This document shows positions 22,666 to 31,934 of a stretch of DNA of 64,000 nucleotides, piece after piece. Location: IMG/VR virus record IMGVR_UViG_3300030102_007788, positions 33,139 through 97,138 of that record. One strand, given 5' to 3'. The notes under the pieces are model-generated. The model did no database searches. It saw only the letters and a list, made by a program, of their open reading frames with translations, and was not told the DNA's origin. Origin of the DNA: a virus. The translations under genes were made by a program, and so were the position numbers. Each line of letters starts with the position of its first letter. Within the stretch, counting starts at the first letter, position 1.

Positions 22666-23771
22666 TGTCGGACATAGCCTTACATCTTCCAATTAACGGT
22701 GTAAGCTTTGGTCAGGTTAGCACTGCCCTTCTGCGTGAATATTACCAGAAGGGCGTGCAACCTTTTATTTTTACAATAGGCCAAGTTGACCTCAACTCAC
22801 AAGAAGCGGACAAGGATTTCACCAAGTGGATAGAGTCCTGCATTAAAAAGTCCTTCGAAGAGTACAAAAGGTCTACGCCTATCTTAAAGCTGTGGCATTT
22901 AAACCATGAAAGTTTATCGTCTTACAGCAAAAGTCAGACTCTTTTTACTTTTTATGAATTAGATCACCCTACGACATATGAAGTAAATATTGCTAAAAAT
23001 CAGTCCAATATAATCGTAAGTAGCACTCACGCTAAACAAATTTTTGAGGCAGTCGGTTTAACTAACTGCCACTACGTTCCTTTGGGTTTTGATAAAAACA
23101 ATTTCAAAGTAAAAGATCAGCAATACCTTGAGGGTAAAATTGTCTTTAATCTTACTGGTAAGTTAGAAAAAAGAAAGCACCACAAAGAGGTAATTCAAGC
23201 TTGGGTTAAAAAGTACGGCAATAATAAAGACTACGTTTTGCAGTGCGCTATTACAAACCCCTTCATGAAAGAAGAGGATTTCAAGAGTAGGCTTTCCCAT
23301 ATACTTGACGGCAAAAGTTATTTTAATCTTAACTTTTTAGGGAGTATGCAGAAAAATGTTCTGTACAATGATTTTCTAAACTCCTCTAACATTGTTATAG
23401 GCATGTCGGGGGGAGAGGGCTGGGGCTTACCAGAGTTTCAATCTACTGCCCTTGGAAAACATGCGGTTATACTTGATGCGCCGGGTTACCAAGAGTGGGC
23501 GAATGAAAAAAATGCTGTCATGATAAAGCCTGATGGAAAAGAAGAAGCTGCCGACGGTATATTTTTTAATAAAGGTGGAGCTTTTAATCAGGGGAGTATA
23601 TTTACCTTTAATGAAGATGAATTCATCGCTGGCTGCGAGCAGGCTGTAGAAAGATACAAGTCTTCTCCCGTAAACACCGAGGGGTTAAAACTGCAAGATG
23701 AGTTCACTTACGAAAAGACAGTCAAAAGTATCACGGACATCATGCAATCACAAGGAGAAATAAATGCCTGA
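22665..23771 (+). CDS. GT-B glycosyltransferase, family 4-like
   Basis: A 368-residue protein. The donor-binding C-terminal half shows GMSGGEGWGLPEFQSTALGK near residue 246, with the conserved Glu of the E-x7-E pair, and NLTGKLEKRKHHKEVIQAW before it. The N-terminal half is a Rossmann-like acceptor domain. First of a run of sugar-transfer genes. Confidence 0.82.
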   Translation: MSDIALHLPINGVSFGQVSTALLREYYQKGVQPFIFTIGQVDLNSQEADKDFTKWIESCIKKSFEEYKRSTPILKLWHLNHESLSSYSKSQTLFTFYELDHPTTYEVNIAKNQSNIIVSSTHAKQIFEAVGLTNCHYVPLGFDKNNFKVKDQQYLEGKIVFNLTGKLEKRKHHKEVIQAWVKKYGNNKDYVLQCAITNPFMKEEDFKSRLSHILDGKSYFNLNFLGSMQKNVLYNDFLNSSNIVIGMSGGEGWGLPEFQSTALGKHAVILDAPGYQEWANEKNAVMIKPDGKEEAADGIFFNKGGAFNQGSIFTFNEDEFIAGCEQAVERYKSSPVNTEGLKLQDEFTYEKTVKSITDIMQSQGEINA

Positions 23772-24129
23772 GTATATTTACGAACACCCTGAAACCGGCG
23801 AAAAAATAACTGTTTGGCAGACTATTCACGAGGCTCATGAATATGAAGTCGATGGAGTTGCTTATAACAGGGTTTATACGGTACCTAACGCTTCAATAGA
23901 TACAAAGATTGACCCTTTTTCTCAAAAAGAATTTAGGGAGAAAGCTAAAGCTTCAACTATTGGAGACCTGTGGGATCAGTCAGCGGAAGCTTCCGAGAAA
24001 AGAACTGAGAAGCTTGGGCACGATCCTGTTAAGCAAAAACATTTTGAGGACTATTCCAAGAAAAATAAAGGCGCCAAACATCCACTAGACAGAGGTAAAG
24101 TGGATAATTCCAACTTTACTCTTGAATGA
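23764..24129 (+). CDS. Hypothetical protein, FmdB-like N-terminus without cysteines
   Basis: A 121-residue hydrophilic protein starting MPEYIYEHPETGEKITVWQT. The first 50 residues have the shape of the FmdB/zinc-ribbon domain found in many phages, but the metal-binding cysteines are absent, so it should not bind zinc. The rest is charged and helical. Confidence 0.5.
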   Translation: MPEYIYEHPETGEKITVWQTIHEAHEYEVDGVAYNRVYTVPNASIDTKIDPFSQKEFREKAKASTIGDLWDQSAEASEKRTEKLGHDPVKQKHFEDYSKKNKGAKHPLDRGKVDNSNFTLE

Positions 24130-25007
24130 TAAAATATACCGTAATAGACGACTCCGCTATACAGCTAGGAGGCACGTCACTTACTTTAGAGGCCATAACA
24201 GAGCCTTTTAAAGATGAGTGTGAGTTTATTACGACTTCAGAGTTAACAAAAACTCATTTACAATTCAAGCACCCTAAAGTTTGGATTATAGGTAACACCT
24301 TAGGACTCTCTAGAGAATCTTATGAGTCATTATTAGAGGTTATAAAAAATAGAACTTCTATTAAAATAGATTTTGATTATGGATTTTGCAGGTTCAGAGG
24401 GCCAACCCCGCACCGCGTTTTAGGTAAAAAAGAGTGCGATTGTCTGGTAAACTCAGAAACAGCAACACTAAAAAATTTATACTACCAAATAAAAGAAAAC
24501 AGCTCCGCTGTCTTCTACATGTCAGAGGCGCAACGTCAGATTCATCAACAGGCAATTGGCATAAAAGATGAGCAGTCTATAGTTTTATCATCCTGTTTTA
24601 CTAGCGATTCTTTCAAAAAAATGAAAGAGTACAGAAGTAAGCTTAAATCAGAAAAGTATGCAGTGATTGATGGCCATCAAGGCTGGCACTCTGAAGCTAA
24701 AGGTGTTACAAAGTCAATTAATTATGCCGTGACTAAAAATTTAGCTTACGATGTGTTTAAAACAGACACGCATGACGAAATGCTTGATAAACTAAGTGAG
24801 TATAAAGGATTAATATTTTTACCCACTATCGAAGATACCTGCCCTAGGATAACCATCGAAGCGAAACTTATGGGCTTGGAAGTTATAACAAATGAAAACT
24901 CCCAGCACACCTCTGAAAGCTGGTGGAACTTCAGTTTAGAGAAGATGGAAGAATACTTAAAAGAAAGGCCAGAATTATTACATCAAAAACTCATAAGTTT
25001 GAGTTAA
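24126..25007 (+). CDS. Glycosyltransferase-like protein
   Basis: A 293-residue protein. The C-terminal part LIFLPTIEDTCPRITIEAKL then GLEVITNENSQH resembles the donor domain of GT-B enzymes, where E-x7-E residues bind the sugar nucleotide. The N-terminus starts with a Rossmann-like strand and a short loop (VIDDSAIQLGGTSL). Family number not assigned. Confidence 0.6.
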   Translation: MIKYTVIDDSAIQLGGTSLTLEAITEPFKDECEFITTSELTKTHLQFKHPKVWIIGNTLGLSRESYESLLEVIKNRTSIKIDFDYGFCRFRGPTPHRVLGKKECDCLVNSETATLKNLYYQIKENSSAVFYMSEAQRQIHQQAIGIKDEQSIVLSSCFTSDSFKKMKEYRSKLKSEKYAVIDGHQGWHSEAKGVTKSINYAVTKNLAYDVFKTDTHDEMLDKLSEYKGLIFLPTIEDTCPRITIEAKLMGLEVITNENSQHTSESWWNFSLEKMEEYLKERPELLHQKLISLS

Positions 25008-25744
25008 TTGCTAGGATTCATGGTGACTGTTTGCATAACATTAAAAGGTTAGTATCTAGTGTTTTAGTCCAAAGTCATTATAATTTTAGGCTTCATTTAG
25101 CTATCGACAAAACCTCTAACGAGGTTATTTCTTTATGCAGGCAGATAGAATCTGACCCTCAGTGCGTTATGCCTTTTCCCGTCGATTACCCATCCGGTAC
25201 AATAAAAGTCTGGGAAAACAATGGTGACCGACTTTACGCTGTAGCCAACACGGCTCGCGTTTTAGATTCTCTTAACGATATAGATTCAATTATAGGAGTC
25301 ATAGATGCTGACGACCAACTCTGTGAAAGGAGCGCTTTACAGTGGGTCAACAGACTTTACAATAACGCAAATTTAGGCGCTGTTTGGACATCAAACATCT
25401 GGGAGCCGTATGGTATTAATTTATGTTCAAACAATTTAGATGACTCTCAAGATGTATATAAACATCCTTGGGTAAGTAGTCACTTCAGAACCTTCAAGCT
25501 CGGATATTATAAAAGAGTTAATCCAGATAATTTTAAAGATGAAAATGGCGACTGGATGAAAAGGTGCGAAGACCAAACTTTTATGCTTCCCATTATCCAC
25601 GTAATTCATAAAAATAACGAGCACACACATTTTTTAGAAAATCCATGTTATCTGTATAGAGGATATCAAGAGATAGGTGGTGAAGCGCATCAATACCAAA
25701 TGCAATTAGAAAAATTTATAAGAAATAGAGGTTTTGTAGAATGA
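24923..25744 (+). CDS. Glycosyltransferase family 2-like (GT-A)
   Basis: Up to 273 residues from a GTG at 24923, overlapping the previous gene by 85 bases; the true start is probably a little later, near FELIARIHGDCLH. Landmarks: ARIHGDCLHNIKRLVSSVLVQ (family 2 N-terminus) and GVIDADDQLCERSALQW, with the DxD metal site. The C-terminal part carries KRCEDQTFMLPI, the usual acceptor-side acidic pair. Confidence 0.72.
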   Translation: MELQFREDGRILKRKARIITSKTHKFELIARIHGDCLHNIKRLVSSVLVQSHYNFRLHLAIDKTSNEVISLCRQIESDPQCVMPFPVDYPSGTIKVWENNGDRLYAVANTARVLDSLNDIDSIIGVIDADDQLCERSALQWVNRLYNNANLGAVWTSNIWEPYGINLCSNNLDDSQDVYKHPWVSSHFRTFKLGYYKRVNPDNFKDENGDWMKRCEDQTFMLPIIHVIHKNNEHTHFLENPCYLYRGYQEIGGEAHQYQMQLEKFIRNRGFVE

Positions 25745-26691
25745 GTTTTAGTTTTTATATAAATAACTGTAGTCCGACAGGCGGTCCCGGTATTTTTGGA
25801 GGCCGTCTTAAAAAGCAGTTTGAAAAAAATGGTCATAAATTTGTAGACCCATATGTGTCCGGGGAAGTTCCTGAAAAAAATATCTCTATTATACAAGGGG
25901 AGAGAATACCGGGATGTCCTTTTAACATGCTTAGGCTAGATGGTCTTTATTTTGATTCGGATAATCCCAATAATGATCAAATGAATTCGGGTATTTTTAA
26001 GAGCTTTGACGAAGCAGACTATATAGTTTACCAGTCCGAGTTCTCAAAAGAAATGTATCACGCTTTTTACAAGGATAAACCTTTTACTATTATTGCTAAT
26101 GGTATAGACCAGCAAGATTTTATTTCAAACGCGAAGCCTATAAAGTATGAAAATCCAGTTTTTTCCAAATACGAAAAAATATGCGTTGCTTCAGCTTCTT
26201 GGCGCAGGCATAAAAGGTTAGAAGAAACTATAGAGGCATTTAAAGACCCTAAACTTAAAAACGTATTACTGATTGCGTTAGGAGGTTTTGAATATATAAA
26301 AGACAAATCTTCAATACCTGAGAATGTTATACTAACACCTTTACTGAAACCTAACGATACTGCCTCTATTTATACAATGGCTGATGCTATGATTCATTTA
26401 GCTTGGTTAGATTGGTGTCCAAATACTGTTGTAGAGGCCTTGTCTTGCGGAGCTCCAGTTCTATGCTCTCATAACGGTGGTACTAAGGAGCTAGTTAAAG
26501 ATGACGGAGTAGTTATTCAGCTAGAAGAAGACTATGATATAGGCACTAAAGTTCCTCTTTACAACCCACCAAAAGTAGATACAAAAATAATTGTTGATGG
26601 TGTTTTAGAGGTTATAGAAAAATCAACGCTTTTTGATAGGCCTGATCTAGATATTAGTTACGTAGCTAATCAATACGAGGAACACTTATGA
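25741..26691 (+). CDS. Glycosyltransferase family 4-like (GT-B)
   Basis: A 316-residue protein. It has a glycine loop (SPTGGPGIFGGRL) near the start, VASASWRRHKRLEETIEAF in the middle, and TVVEALSCGAPVLCSHNGGT near residue 225 with the conserved Glu. Its start overlaps the previous stop by four bases (ATGA). Confidence 0.82.
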   Translation: MSFSFYINNCSPTGGPGIFGGRLKKQFEKNGHKFVDPYVSGEVPEKNISIIQGERIPGCPFNMLRLDGLYFDSDNPNNDQMNSGIFKSFDEADYIVYQSEFSKEMYHAFYKDKPFTIIANGIDQQDFISNAKPIKYENPVFSKYEKICVASASWRRHKRLEETIEAFKDPKLKNVLLIALGGFEYIKDKSSIPENVILTPLLKPNDTASIYTMADAMIHLAWLDWCPNTVVEALSCGAPVLCSHNGGTKELVKDDGVVIQLEEDYDIGTKVPLYNPPKVDTKIIVDGVLEVIEKSTLFDRPDLDISYVANQYEEHL

Positions 26692-27584
26692 AAAATTATA
26701 ACGCTTGTATTTCTTATATATCCTCACGAGAGAACTGTATAGGTAACTCTCTAAAGTCACTACATGATAACTTTAATTATAAATACAACTACCCTGTCTA
26801 CGTTCATTATTTTGACGATATATATTCTCATCCCGATTTACTAAAGTCAGTACATGAGCAAATAGGTGATTACATCCAATTTATCAAAATAGATTATAAC
26901 ACCCCAAAACATGTAAAAAAGGAAGACTTATTTTTTAATAGAGATTTGTGGTATGTGAATAATCATTTTTCCGTACATAGGATTGGTTACTTGCATATGT
27001 GTCATTTTGTTAGCAACATGTTTGAGTATCCCAACACTAAGTTTCATGAGTATGATTACGTAATGGTTCATGACGATGAAGCTGGATACAATTCAGAATT
27101 ACCTTACAACCCATTTGAAATTCTCTCTGAGCGGGAAGAATTTTTAGGTAGTTTTAAATCAGGCCAAAGGTTAAGAGACGGCAAACCTCACCAAGGTCAC
27201 TTAGACACTAGAATTGGTCTTTGTGAACTAACAGTTAATTTCTTAAAAAAGAATAACATAACCCCTAAAAATAAAAAGTTATTAAATTTGTTAGATAGCG
27301 ATACTGCTGAAAGTGACTTTCACTTTTTAGATTGGTGCGACACTTACGTCCTTAAAACATCAATGTTTAAAACTGATATATGGAAACTCTGGATAAAGGA
27401 GGTGAACGAAAGTGGAGGTATCTACAAATACCGCTGGGGAGACAATGAAATAATTAGCCTATTTGCGCATTTTGTTCAAGAGGAAATTTTTGATTTTAAA
27501 GCTGTTGAGGAGGGATACCACGACTTAGGTAAATACAGAAGACTACAAGACACCGCGCCAAGTGTGCAAGACCTAAATAAATGA
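26688..27584 (+). CDS. Glycosyltransferase family 15-like (Kre2/Mnt1 type)
   Basis: A 298-residue protein. YDYVMVHDDEAGYNSELPYN near residue 123 corresponds to the acidic donor-binding stretch of the Kre2/Mnt1 alpha-1,2-mannosyltransferases. KYRWGDNEIISLF near residue 246 matches the signature RWGDAPV-H-S-I of that family. GT15 enzymes are known chiefly from fungi. The protein lacks a membrane anchor. In this context it may add a mannose-type sugar. Overlaps both neighbours by four bases. Confidence 0.65.
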   Translation: MKNYNACISYISSRENCIGNSLKSLHDNFNYKYNYPVYVHYFDDIYSHPDLLKSVHEQIGDYIQFIKIDYNTPKHVKKEDLFFNRDLWYVNNHFSVHRIGYLHMCHFVSNMFEYPNTKFHEYDYVMVHDDEAGYNSELPYNPFEILSEREEFLGSFKSGQRLRDGKPHQGHLDTRIGLCELTVNFLKKNNITPKNKKLLNLLDSDTAESDFHFLDWCDTYVLKTSMFKTDIWKLWIKEVNESGGIYKYRWGDNEIISLFAHFVQEEIFDFKAVEEGYHDLGKYRRLQDTAPSVQDLNK

Positions 27585-28516
27585 CCTTTTACATCATAGA
27601 GCCTCATTTTCACTATCAACAGTTTTCTTATTATTCTACATTAGCAAAAGAAATAGTAAAAAATGAAGATGCCCAAGTAGCCCTAAATCCAAATTCTATC
27701 CAAGACATACCAGAATCTCTTTCTAAAGAGAATTGTATTTTTTTAGGCTTGGGTTTTTTCGATAGCAAATGCTATGAAAAACATTTTTCTAACTTCCTGA
27801 ATACAAAGGCTTTAAAAATAGCATACTTGCATAAAGTAAAAAACTCCTATCAAGAAAAAATAAACTTCTGCAAAAGCCATAAGGTAGATTTGATTCTAAC
27901 TTCCACCCCCTTAGAAAAAGAAATACAAGAAGATTCAGGTATACGAACTTTCACTTTACCATATGGAGCAGATCCCAATACTTTCAATATTGCCCCTGAT
28001 GTTAAAAAACAATATGACATAAGCTTCAGCGGCGCTATGCATGAAAACAAGCAGGGTGTACCAGAAGAATTATTAAACATAAGATTTAAAGCGCGTGATC
28101 TTATCAAAGAAAGAAAAGACTTGTCTATTTTTTGGAATGGCTCTGACGACCCCAGTCAATCCTATAGAATGTCCCAGCCTGAATATGTCAAAAAACTAAA
28201 TCAAAGCAAGATCTGGTATGCTGCGACTGGGCCAGCTTGGGACATGAACCCTCGTCATTCTGAAATTTTATTTTGCGGAGCTGTTTTGCTTACAAACGAA
28301 ACCCCTAGCGGTTATTATGACCAATGGGAGGACGGTTTTAATTGTGTTCGATACAAGACGGATCTGTCAAATCTTAATGAAAAAATAAATGAAGCGTTAG
28401 AAAAACAAGAATTTATAAGCAAAAACGCATATAATTTTGCGTTAGATAATTTAACTCCTAATAAAATTTACGAAAGACTTAAGTGGATAATAAAGCAAAA
28501 TTTAAAGATAATTTAA
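27581..28516 (+). CDS. CgeB-like glycosyltransferase (GT-B)
   Basis: A 311-residue protein whose C-terminal third reads MNPRHSEILFCGAVLLTNET then PSGYYDQWEDGFNCVRYKT, the layout of the Glyco_trans_1_2/CgeB group. GADPNTFNIAPDVKKQYDIS precedes it. It overlaps the radical SAM gene by 34 bases. Confidence 0.72.
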   Translation: MTFYIIEPHFHYQQFSYYSTLAKEIVKNEDAQVALNPNSIQDIPESLSKENCIFLGLGFFDSKCYEKHFSNFLNTKALKIAYLHKVKNSYQEKINFCKSHKVDLILTSTPLEKEIQEDSGIRTFTLPYGADPNTFNIAPDVKKQYDISFSGAMHENKQGVPEELLNIRFKARDLIKERKDLSIFWNGSDDPSQSYRMSQPEYVKKLNQSKIWYAATGPAWDMNPRHSEILFCGAVLLTNETPSGYYDQWEDGFNCVRYKTDLSNLNEKINEALEKQEFISKNAYNFALDNLTPNKIYERLKWIIKQNLKII

Positions 28517-29337
28517 AGCTTATAGAGATAGAAATTTTTTCTTTCTGTAATAGGAAGTGCTGGTTTTGCCCCAACTCTTATGTGGATCGTATTTCAGAAA
28601 CAACTTTCATGAATGAGGAAGTATATTTAGGCCTCATCAAACAACTTCAGGAAATAGATTATTCAGGCGAGTTAACATACAGCAGATACAACGAGCCCCT
28701 TTCTTACCGAGAAGTTTTTACTAAAAGAGTAAAACAAGCTCGTAAACTTTTACCAAATGCAACCTTAAGAACAAATACTAACGGAGATTATATAACTAGA
28801 GATTACATAGAAGAGCTTTGTGACATAGGGCTAGATCAACTTTGGATTCAACAGTATTTAGCTAATCAAGAAAGGTACAATCATGCTAAAGTAAAATCAA
28901 AAATGATATCTAAAATTAAAAAATTAGACTTACCTTACGAAACGCTTGTTGATATAGAAGGCTGTAAAATAGAGTTTGACCTCTCTCACAGGGATACCAC
29001 AATTCACCTTAGGGCAAGAAACTTTGCGATTGACGGATCTAGCAGAGGAGGTACCGTACCTATTGCAGAGCAGTACACAAGAACACAACGATGCCTTCAG
29101 CCGTTTCATAATATGTACATTGATTACAACGGGCACGTTATGGTGTGTTGCGCCCTAAGGTCTGACGTGGAGCCTTACGACGAAGGTAGAATGGGGCACA
29201 TAAACCAAGGTAAATTATGGGACATACATTCTAGCGACACCTATAAACCTTGGAGGGAGCACCATAAAGAAGACGGCCCCAAAGAGGGGGTTTGCAAAAC
29301 TTGCAGAGACAATGTCAAGCCATCTTATCTAGAATGA
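28483..29337 (+). CDS. Radical SAM enzyme with SPASM-like C-terminus
   Basis: A 284-residue enzyme. CNRKCWFC puts Cys22, Cys26 and Cys29 in the CxxxCxxC motif that holds the SAM-cleaving Fe4S4 cluster. The C-terminal part has more cysteines (C204, C222, C223, C271, C274; CKTC) in the SPASM pattern, which holds an extra cluster. Such enzymes make epimers, dehydrogenated sugars or peptide modifications. The substrate is unknown, but its place within the sugar island points to a sugar or glycan precursor. Starts at GTG. Confidence 0.82.
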   Translation: MDNKAKFKDNLKLIEIEIFSFCNRKCWFCPNSYVDRISETTFMNEEVYLGLIKQLQEIDYSGELTYSRYNEPLSYREVFTKRVKQARKLLPNATLRTNTNGDYITRDYIEELCDIGLDQLWIQQYLANQERYNHAKVKSKMISKIKKLDLPYETLVDIEGCKIEFDLSHRDTTIHLRARNFAIDGSSRGGTVPIAEQYTRTQRCLQPFHNMYIDYNGHVMVCCALRSDVEPYDEGRMGHINQGKLWDIHSSDTYKPWREHHKEDGPKEGVCKTCRDNVKPSYLE

Positions 29338-30110
29338 AAACAGCGGTACTTATAACAGGTCAACTTAGAGACTATAAGATAAATTGCCTTAACCATGTCA
29401 AGCATCTTATAGAACCCAACAACGCAGATGTTTTTGTTTATGCATGCACTCAAAATACTATTCACAACTGCGGTAAGAGTCTAGACCAGAAATATTATAG
29501 AACTGCTAACTATGGCAAAGATGAGATAATTGATAATGTAAGTGAAATATATGGCAATTACTTAAAACTTGTAGAAGTAGATGAAAATGAAAAGTTAACG
29601 GAGGATGACTTTGGCACACTTGGATATTTCAGAACAAGGATGCAAAACCAAATAGATAACATAGGCAAAGGTTTTGCTATGGCTAAGTCCCATGACGATT
29701 ATGACGTTATAATTAGATGCAGACCTGACAACTCTATGTACTTGCAGCCTGTCAAAGTTAAGGATTTCCCTTTTAACGACACTACAATATATAGCACGGT
29801 TTTTATGCCATCTAGGCATAGGGATTTATGTTTTTTTGCGATGGCTAACCCACACGTATTTGAAAAATACTGCTCTTACGAATACCTTAAAGGGGAAGAC
29901 CCAAATAGAAAGGATAGTAACTTTTTATGCACGGAGCACGCTTGGGAGGGGTATTTAATGCAAAACGGCATAAATGTTCAATATATACCAGATGTATGCA
30001 GGCCATTCACTCAATTTGACAAAAGCACAAAAGTAGCAGATTTCCCATACAGAAACGAAAAAGAAAAGTTGGTGGATCATCACGGAAATTGGGTAGATCA
30101 AGTAATATAA
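29334..30110 (+). CDS. Glycosyltransferase-like protein
   Basis: From the ATG at 29334 (overlapping the previous stop, ATGA) the protein has 258 residues. The N-terminus MKTAVLITGQLRDYK is typical of a small group of predicted phage and viral glycosyltransferases. DDYDVIIRCRPDNSMYLQPV near residue 120 holds a D-N-D-like donor site. No certain family. Confidence 0.55.
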   Translation: MKTAVLITGQLRDYKINCLNHVKHLIEPNNADVFVYACTQNTIHNCGKSLDQKYYRTANYGKDEIIDNVSEIYGNYLKLVEVDENEKLTEDDFGTLGYFRTRMQNQIDNIGKGFAMAKSHDDYDVIIRCRPDNSMYLQPVKVKDFPFNDTTIYSTVFMPSRHRDLCFFAMANPHVFEKYCSYEYLKGEDPNRKDSNFLCTEHAWEGYLMQNGINVQYIPDVCRPFTQFDKSTKVADFPYRNEKEKLVDHHGNWVDQVI

Positions 30111-30991
30111 TGCAGCCTGTTATAAGAGTAGACTTTACCGTAGGGTTTGGTAATAACTTATTCCAATTTGTTTACGCTAAATTATTAGCTGAAAAAATCG
30201 GAGCCAAGATTTATATTCTCTCTCCTATTACAGACTACTTTGGAATAGATTGCCTAGACTTGCTAGTAGCAGACGACACCTATGAAAATGTTTCTGTATA
30301 TTTTTCTAGTAAAATTTTTGAAAACGGGCTTCCCTTAAAACAGGTGACTACCGAGCAGCAGGCTAAGACCGAGCTAGAGAACCCTTCAAAGTGCAACTAT
30401 TTACTTAATGGTTATTTCGAAGATTATACGTTATACGAAACCCATCTTGAAAAAATTAGATCTTGGTTTATTAGACCTGATGTTATAGATAAAGAAAATG
30501 CAGTCTTGCATCTAAGGTTAGGAGATAGGTTATTCATCCCCACAACTTACCAACAGGAAAGTCTTCTTACTTTCGATAAGTATAAACGCGGCTTAGATCA
30601 AATGGATTTTGACAAACTTTACATTGTTTCTGACCTACCTGAGTGGAGGCATTTTAAATATGATGAGCTTTTACAATACAGATACCACGTTAAGGTTGAG
30701 GAAAATACTCTCGAAATGTCTGCAAAAGCTGCTAATTACGTAAACGAATTAGTTGAAAAATTTTCAAATTCATATAAAATAAGCTTTTGTAACGGTAATC
30801 TTAGTTCTGATTTTTATAAGATTATGAGCTACGATAAAATTATTTTTGGCTATAGCACTTTCGCTTGGTGGGCAGCCGCTTTAAGCGGCGCTTCTAAAGT
30901 AGGTGTTTTTGAACCATGGAGGCCATGGAAAAAAGAAAATAATAAAAATTTAGGTAAAACAAGCTACCCCGGTTGGTTTGGGTGGAAATAA
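30110..30991 (+). CDS. Alpha-1,2-fucosyltransferase-like (GT11)
   Basis: From the ATG at 30110 (TAATG overlap) the protein has 293 residues. The GT11 motifs are present: GFGNNLFQFVYAKLLAEK at the start, LHLRLGDRL in the middle (H-x-R-x-G-D) and FGYSTFAWWAAALSG near the end. GT11 uses GDP-L-fucose. Two genes down lie the enzymes that make GDP-L-fucose, which supports this call. Confidence 0.8.
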   Translation: MQPVIRVDFTVGFGNNLFQFVYAKLLAEKIGAKIYILSPITDYFGIDCLDLLVADDTYENVSVYFSSKIFENGLPLKQVTTEQQAKTELENPSKCNYLLNGYFEDYTLYETHLEKIRSWFIRPDVIDKENAVLHLRLGDRLFIPTTYQQESLLTFDKYKRGLDQMDFDKLYIVSDLPEWRHFKYDELLQYRYHVKVEENTLEMSAKAANYVNELVEKFSNSYKISFCNGNLSSDFYKIMSYDKIIFGYSTFAWWAAALSGASKVGVFEPWRPWKKENNKNLGKTSYPGWFGWK

Positions 30992-30995
30992 AATT

Positions 30996-31934
30996 ATGAA
31001 ACATATAGTAACAGGCGGAGCGGGTTTTATAGGAACTCACTTAGTTAAAAAACTTGTAGAGCAAGGTGATGAGGTAGTTGTAATTGATAATCACTCCTCC
31101 TCTGGCGGTGAACTTTTAAATGAGAACAGTTTAAAAGAATCTGTGACAACAATTTCTGGCGATATATCGTATATAAAAACCCAGACAGGCTTGCATCATA
31201 AGTTAAAAGACGCTTTTGAAGGTGTCGATACTGTTTTTCATTTAGCTGCGAGAGCTAGAGTGCAACCTTCAATTGAAAATCCAGTATTTTTTAATGCGAC
31301 TAACGTTGAAGGAACATTAAACATGCTGGAGTATGCGCGAGAAGCCAAGGTTAGAAGGTTTGTTTTTACTTCCTCTTCTTCTCTTTATGGCGATACAGAA
31401 GTTTTTCCAACTCCCGAAACGCTGGAGCCTAACCCCTTAAGCCCCTACGGTCTACAAAAACTAATAGGAGAACAGTATTGCCAGTTATATTCTCGCATCC
31501 ACGATATGGATACAGTGTGCTTAAGATACTTTAATGTTTACGGAGAAGGAGCTCCAACAAAAGGTGCTTATTGTCTCGTTATGGGTATATTTATCAGGCA
31601 AGCACTTGAAGGAAAAAATTTAACTATATATGGAAACGGGCAGCAACGCAGGGATTTTACTTATGTAGGCGATGTTGTAAACGCCAATATCTTAGCCTCT
31701 AAGTGCGATAAAAAGTTCGCGGGAGAAGCTTTCAATATAGGGAACGGAGAAAACAAAAGCGTTCAAGAGATTGCAGACGTTTTCAAGCTGCCCTGCGATT
31801 ATTTACCGGCAAGATTAGAGCCCCAACAGACCTTAGCGGATAATTCTAAAGCTAAGGAAGTGCTAGGGTGGGAACCTACCGGAGATGTTGTAACGTGGCT
31901 GGAAAGACATTTAACAGAAATACTTAAAAAATGA
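30996..31934 (+). CDS. SDR NAD-dependent epimerase/dehydratase acting on a sugar nucleotide
   Basis: From the ATG at 30996 the protein has 312 residues. GGAGFIGTHLVKKL binds NAD. The catalytic set is SSSSLYG and PYGLQKLIGEQ (Y-x-x-x-K). RYFNVYGEGAPTKGAY follows. It is closest in shape to UDP-GlcNAc/UDP-Glc 4-epimerases and UDP-sugar dehydratases; which one cannot be told. Confidence 0.82.
   Translation: MKHIVTGGAGFIGTHLVKKLVEQGDEVVVIDNHSSSGGELLNENSLKESVTTISGDISYIKTQTGLHHKLKDAFEGVDTVFHLAARARVQPSIENPVFFNATNVEGTLNMLEYAREAKVRRFVFTSSSSLYGDTEVFPTPETLEPNPLSPYGLQKLIGEQYCQLYSRIHDMDTVCLRYFNVYGEGAPTKGAYCLVMGIFIRQALEGKNLTIYGNGQQRRDFTYVGDVVNANILASKCDKKFAGEAFNIGNGENKSVQEIADVFKLPCDYLPARLEPQQTLADNSKAKEVLGWEPTGDVVTWLERHLTEILKK

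Noticed and set aside
23764-24129. FmdB zinc ribbon
   Set aside because: The shape fits but the cysteines are absent, so it is listed only as FmdB-like without zinc.
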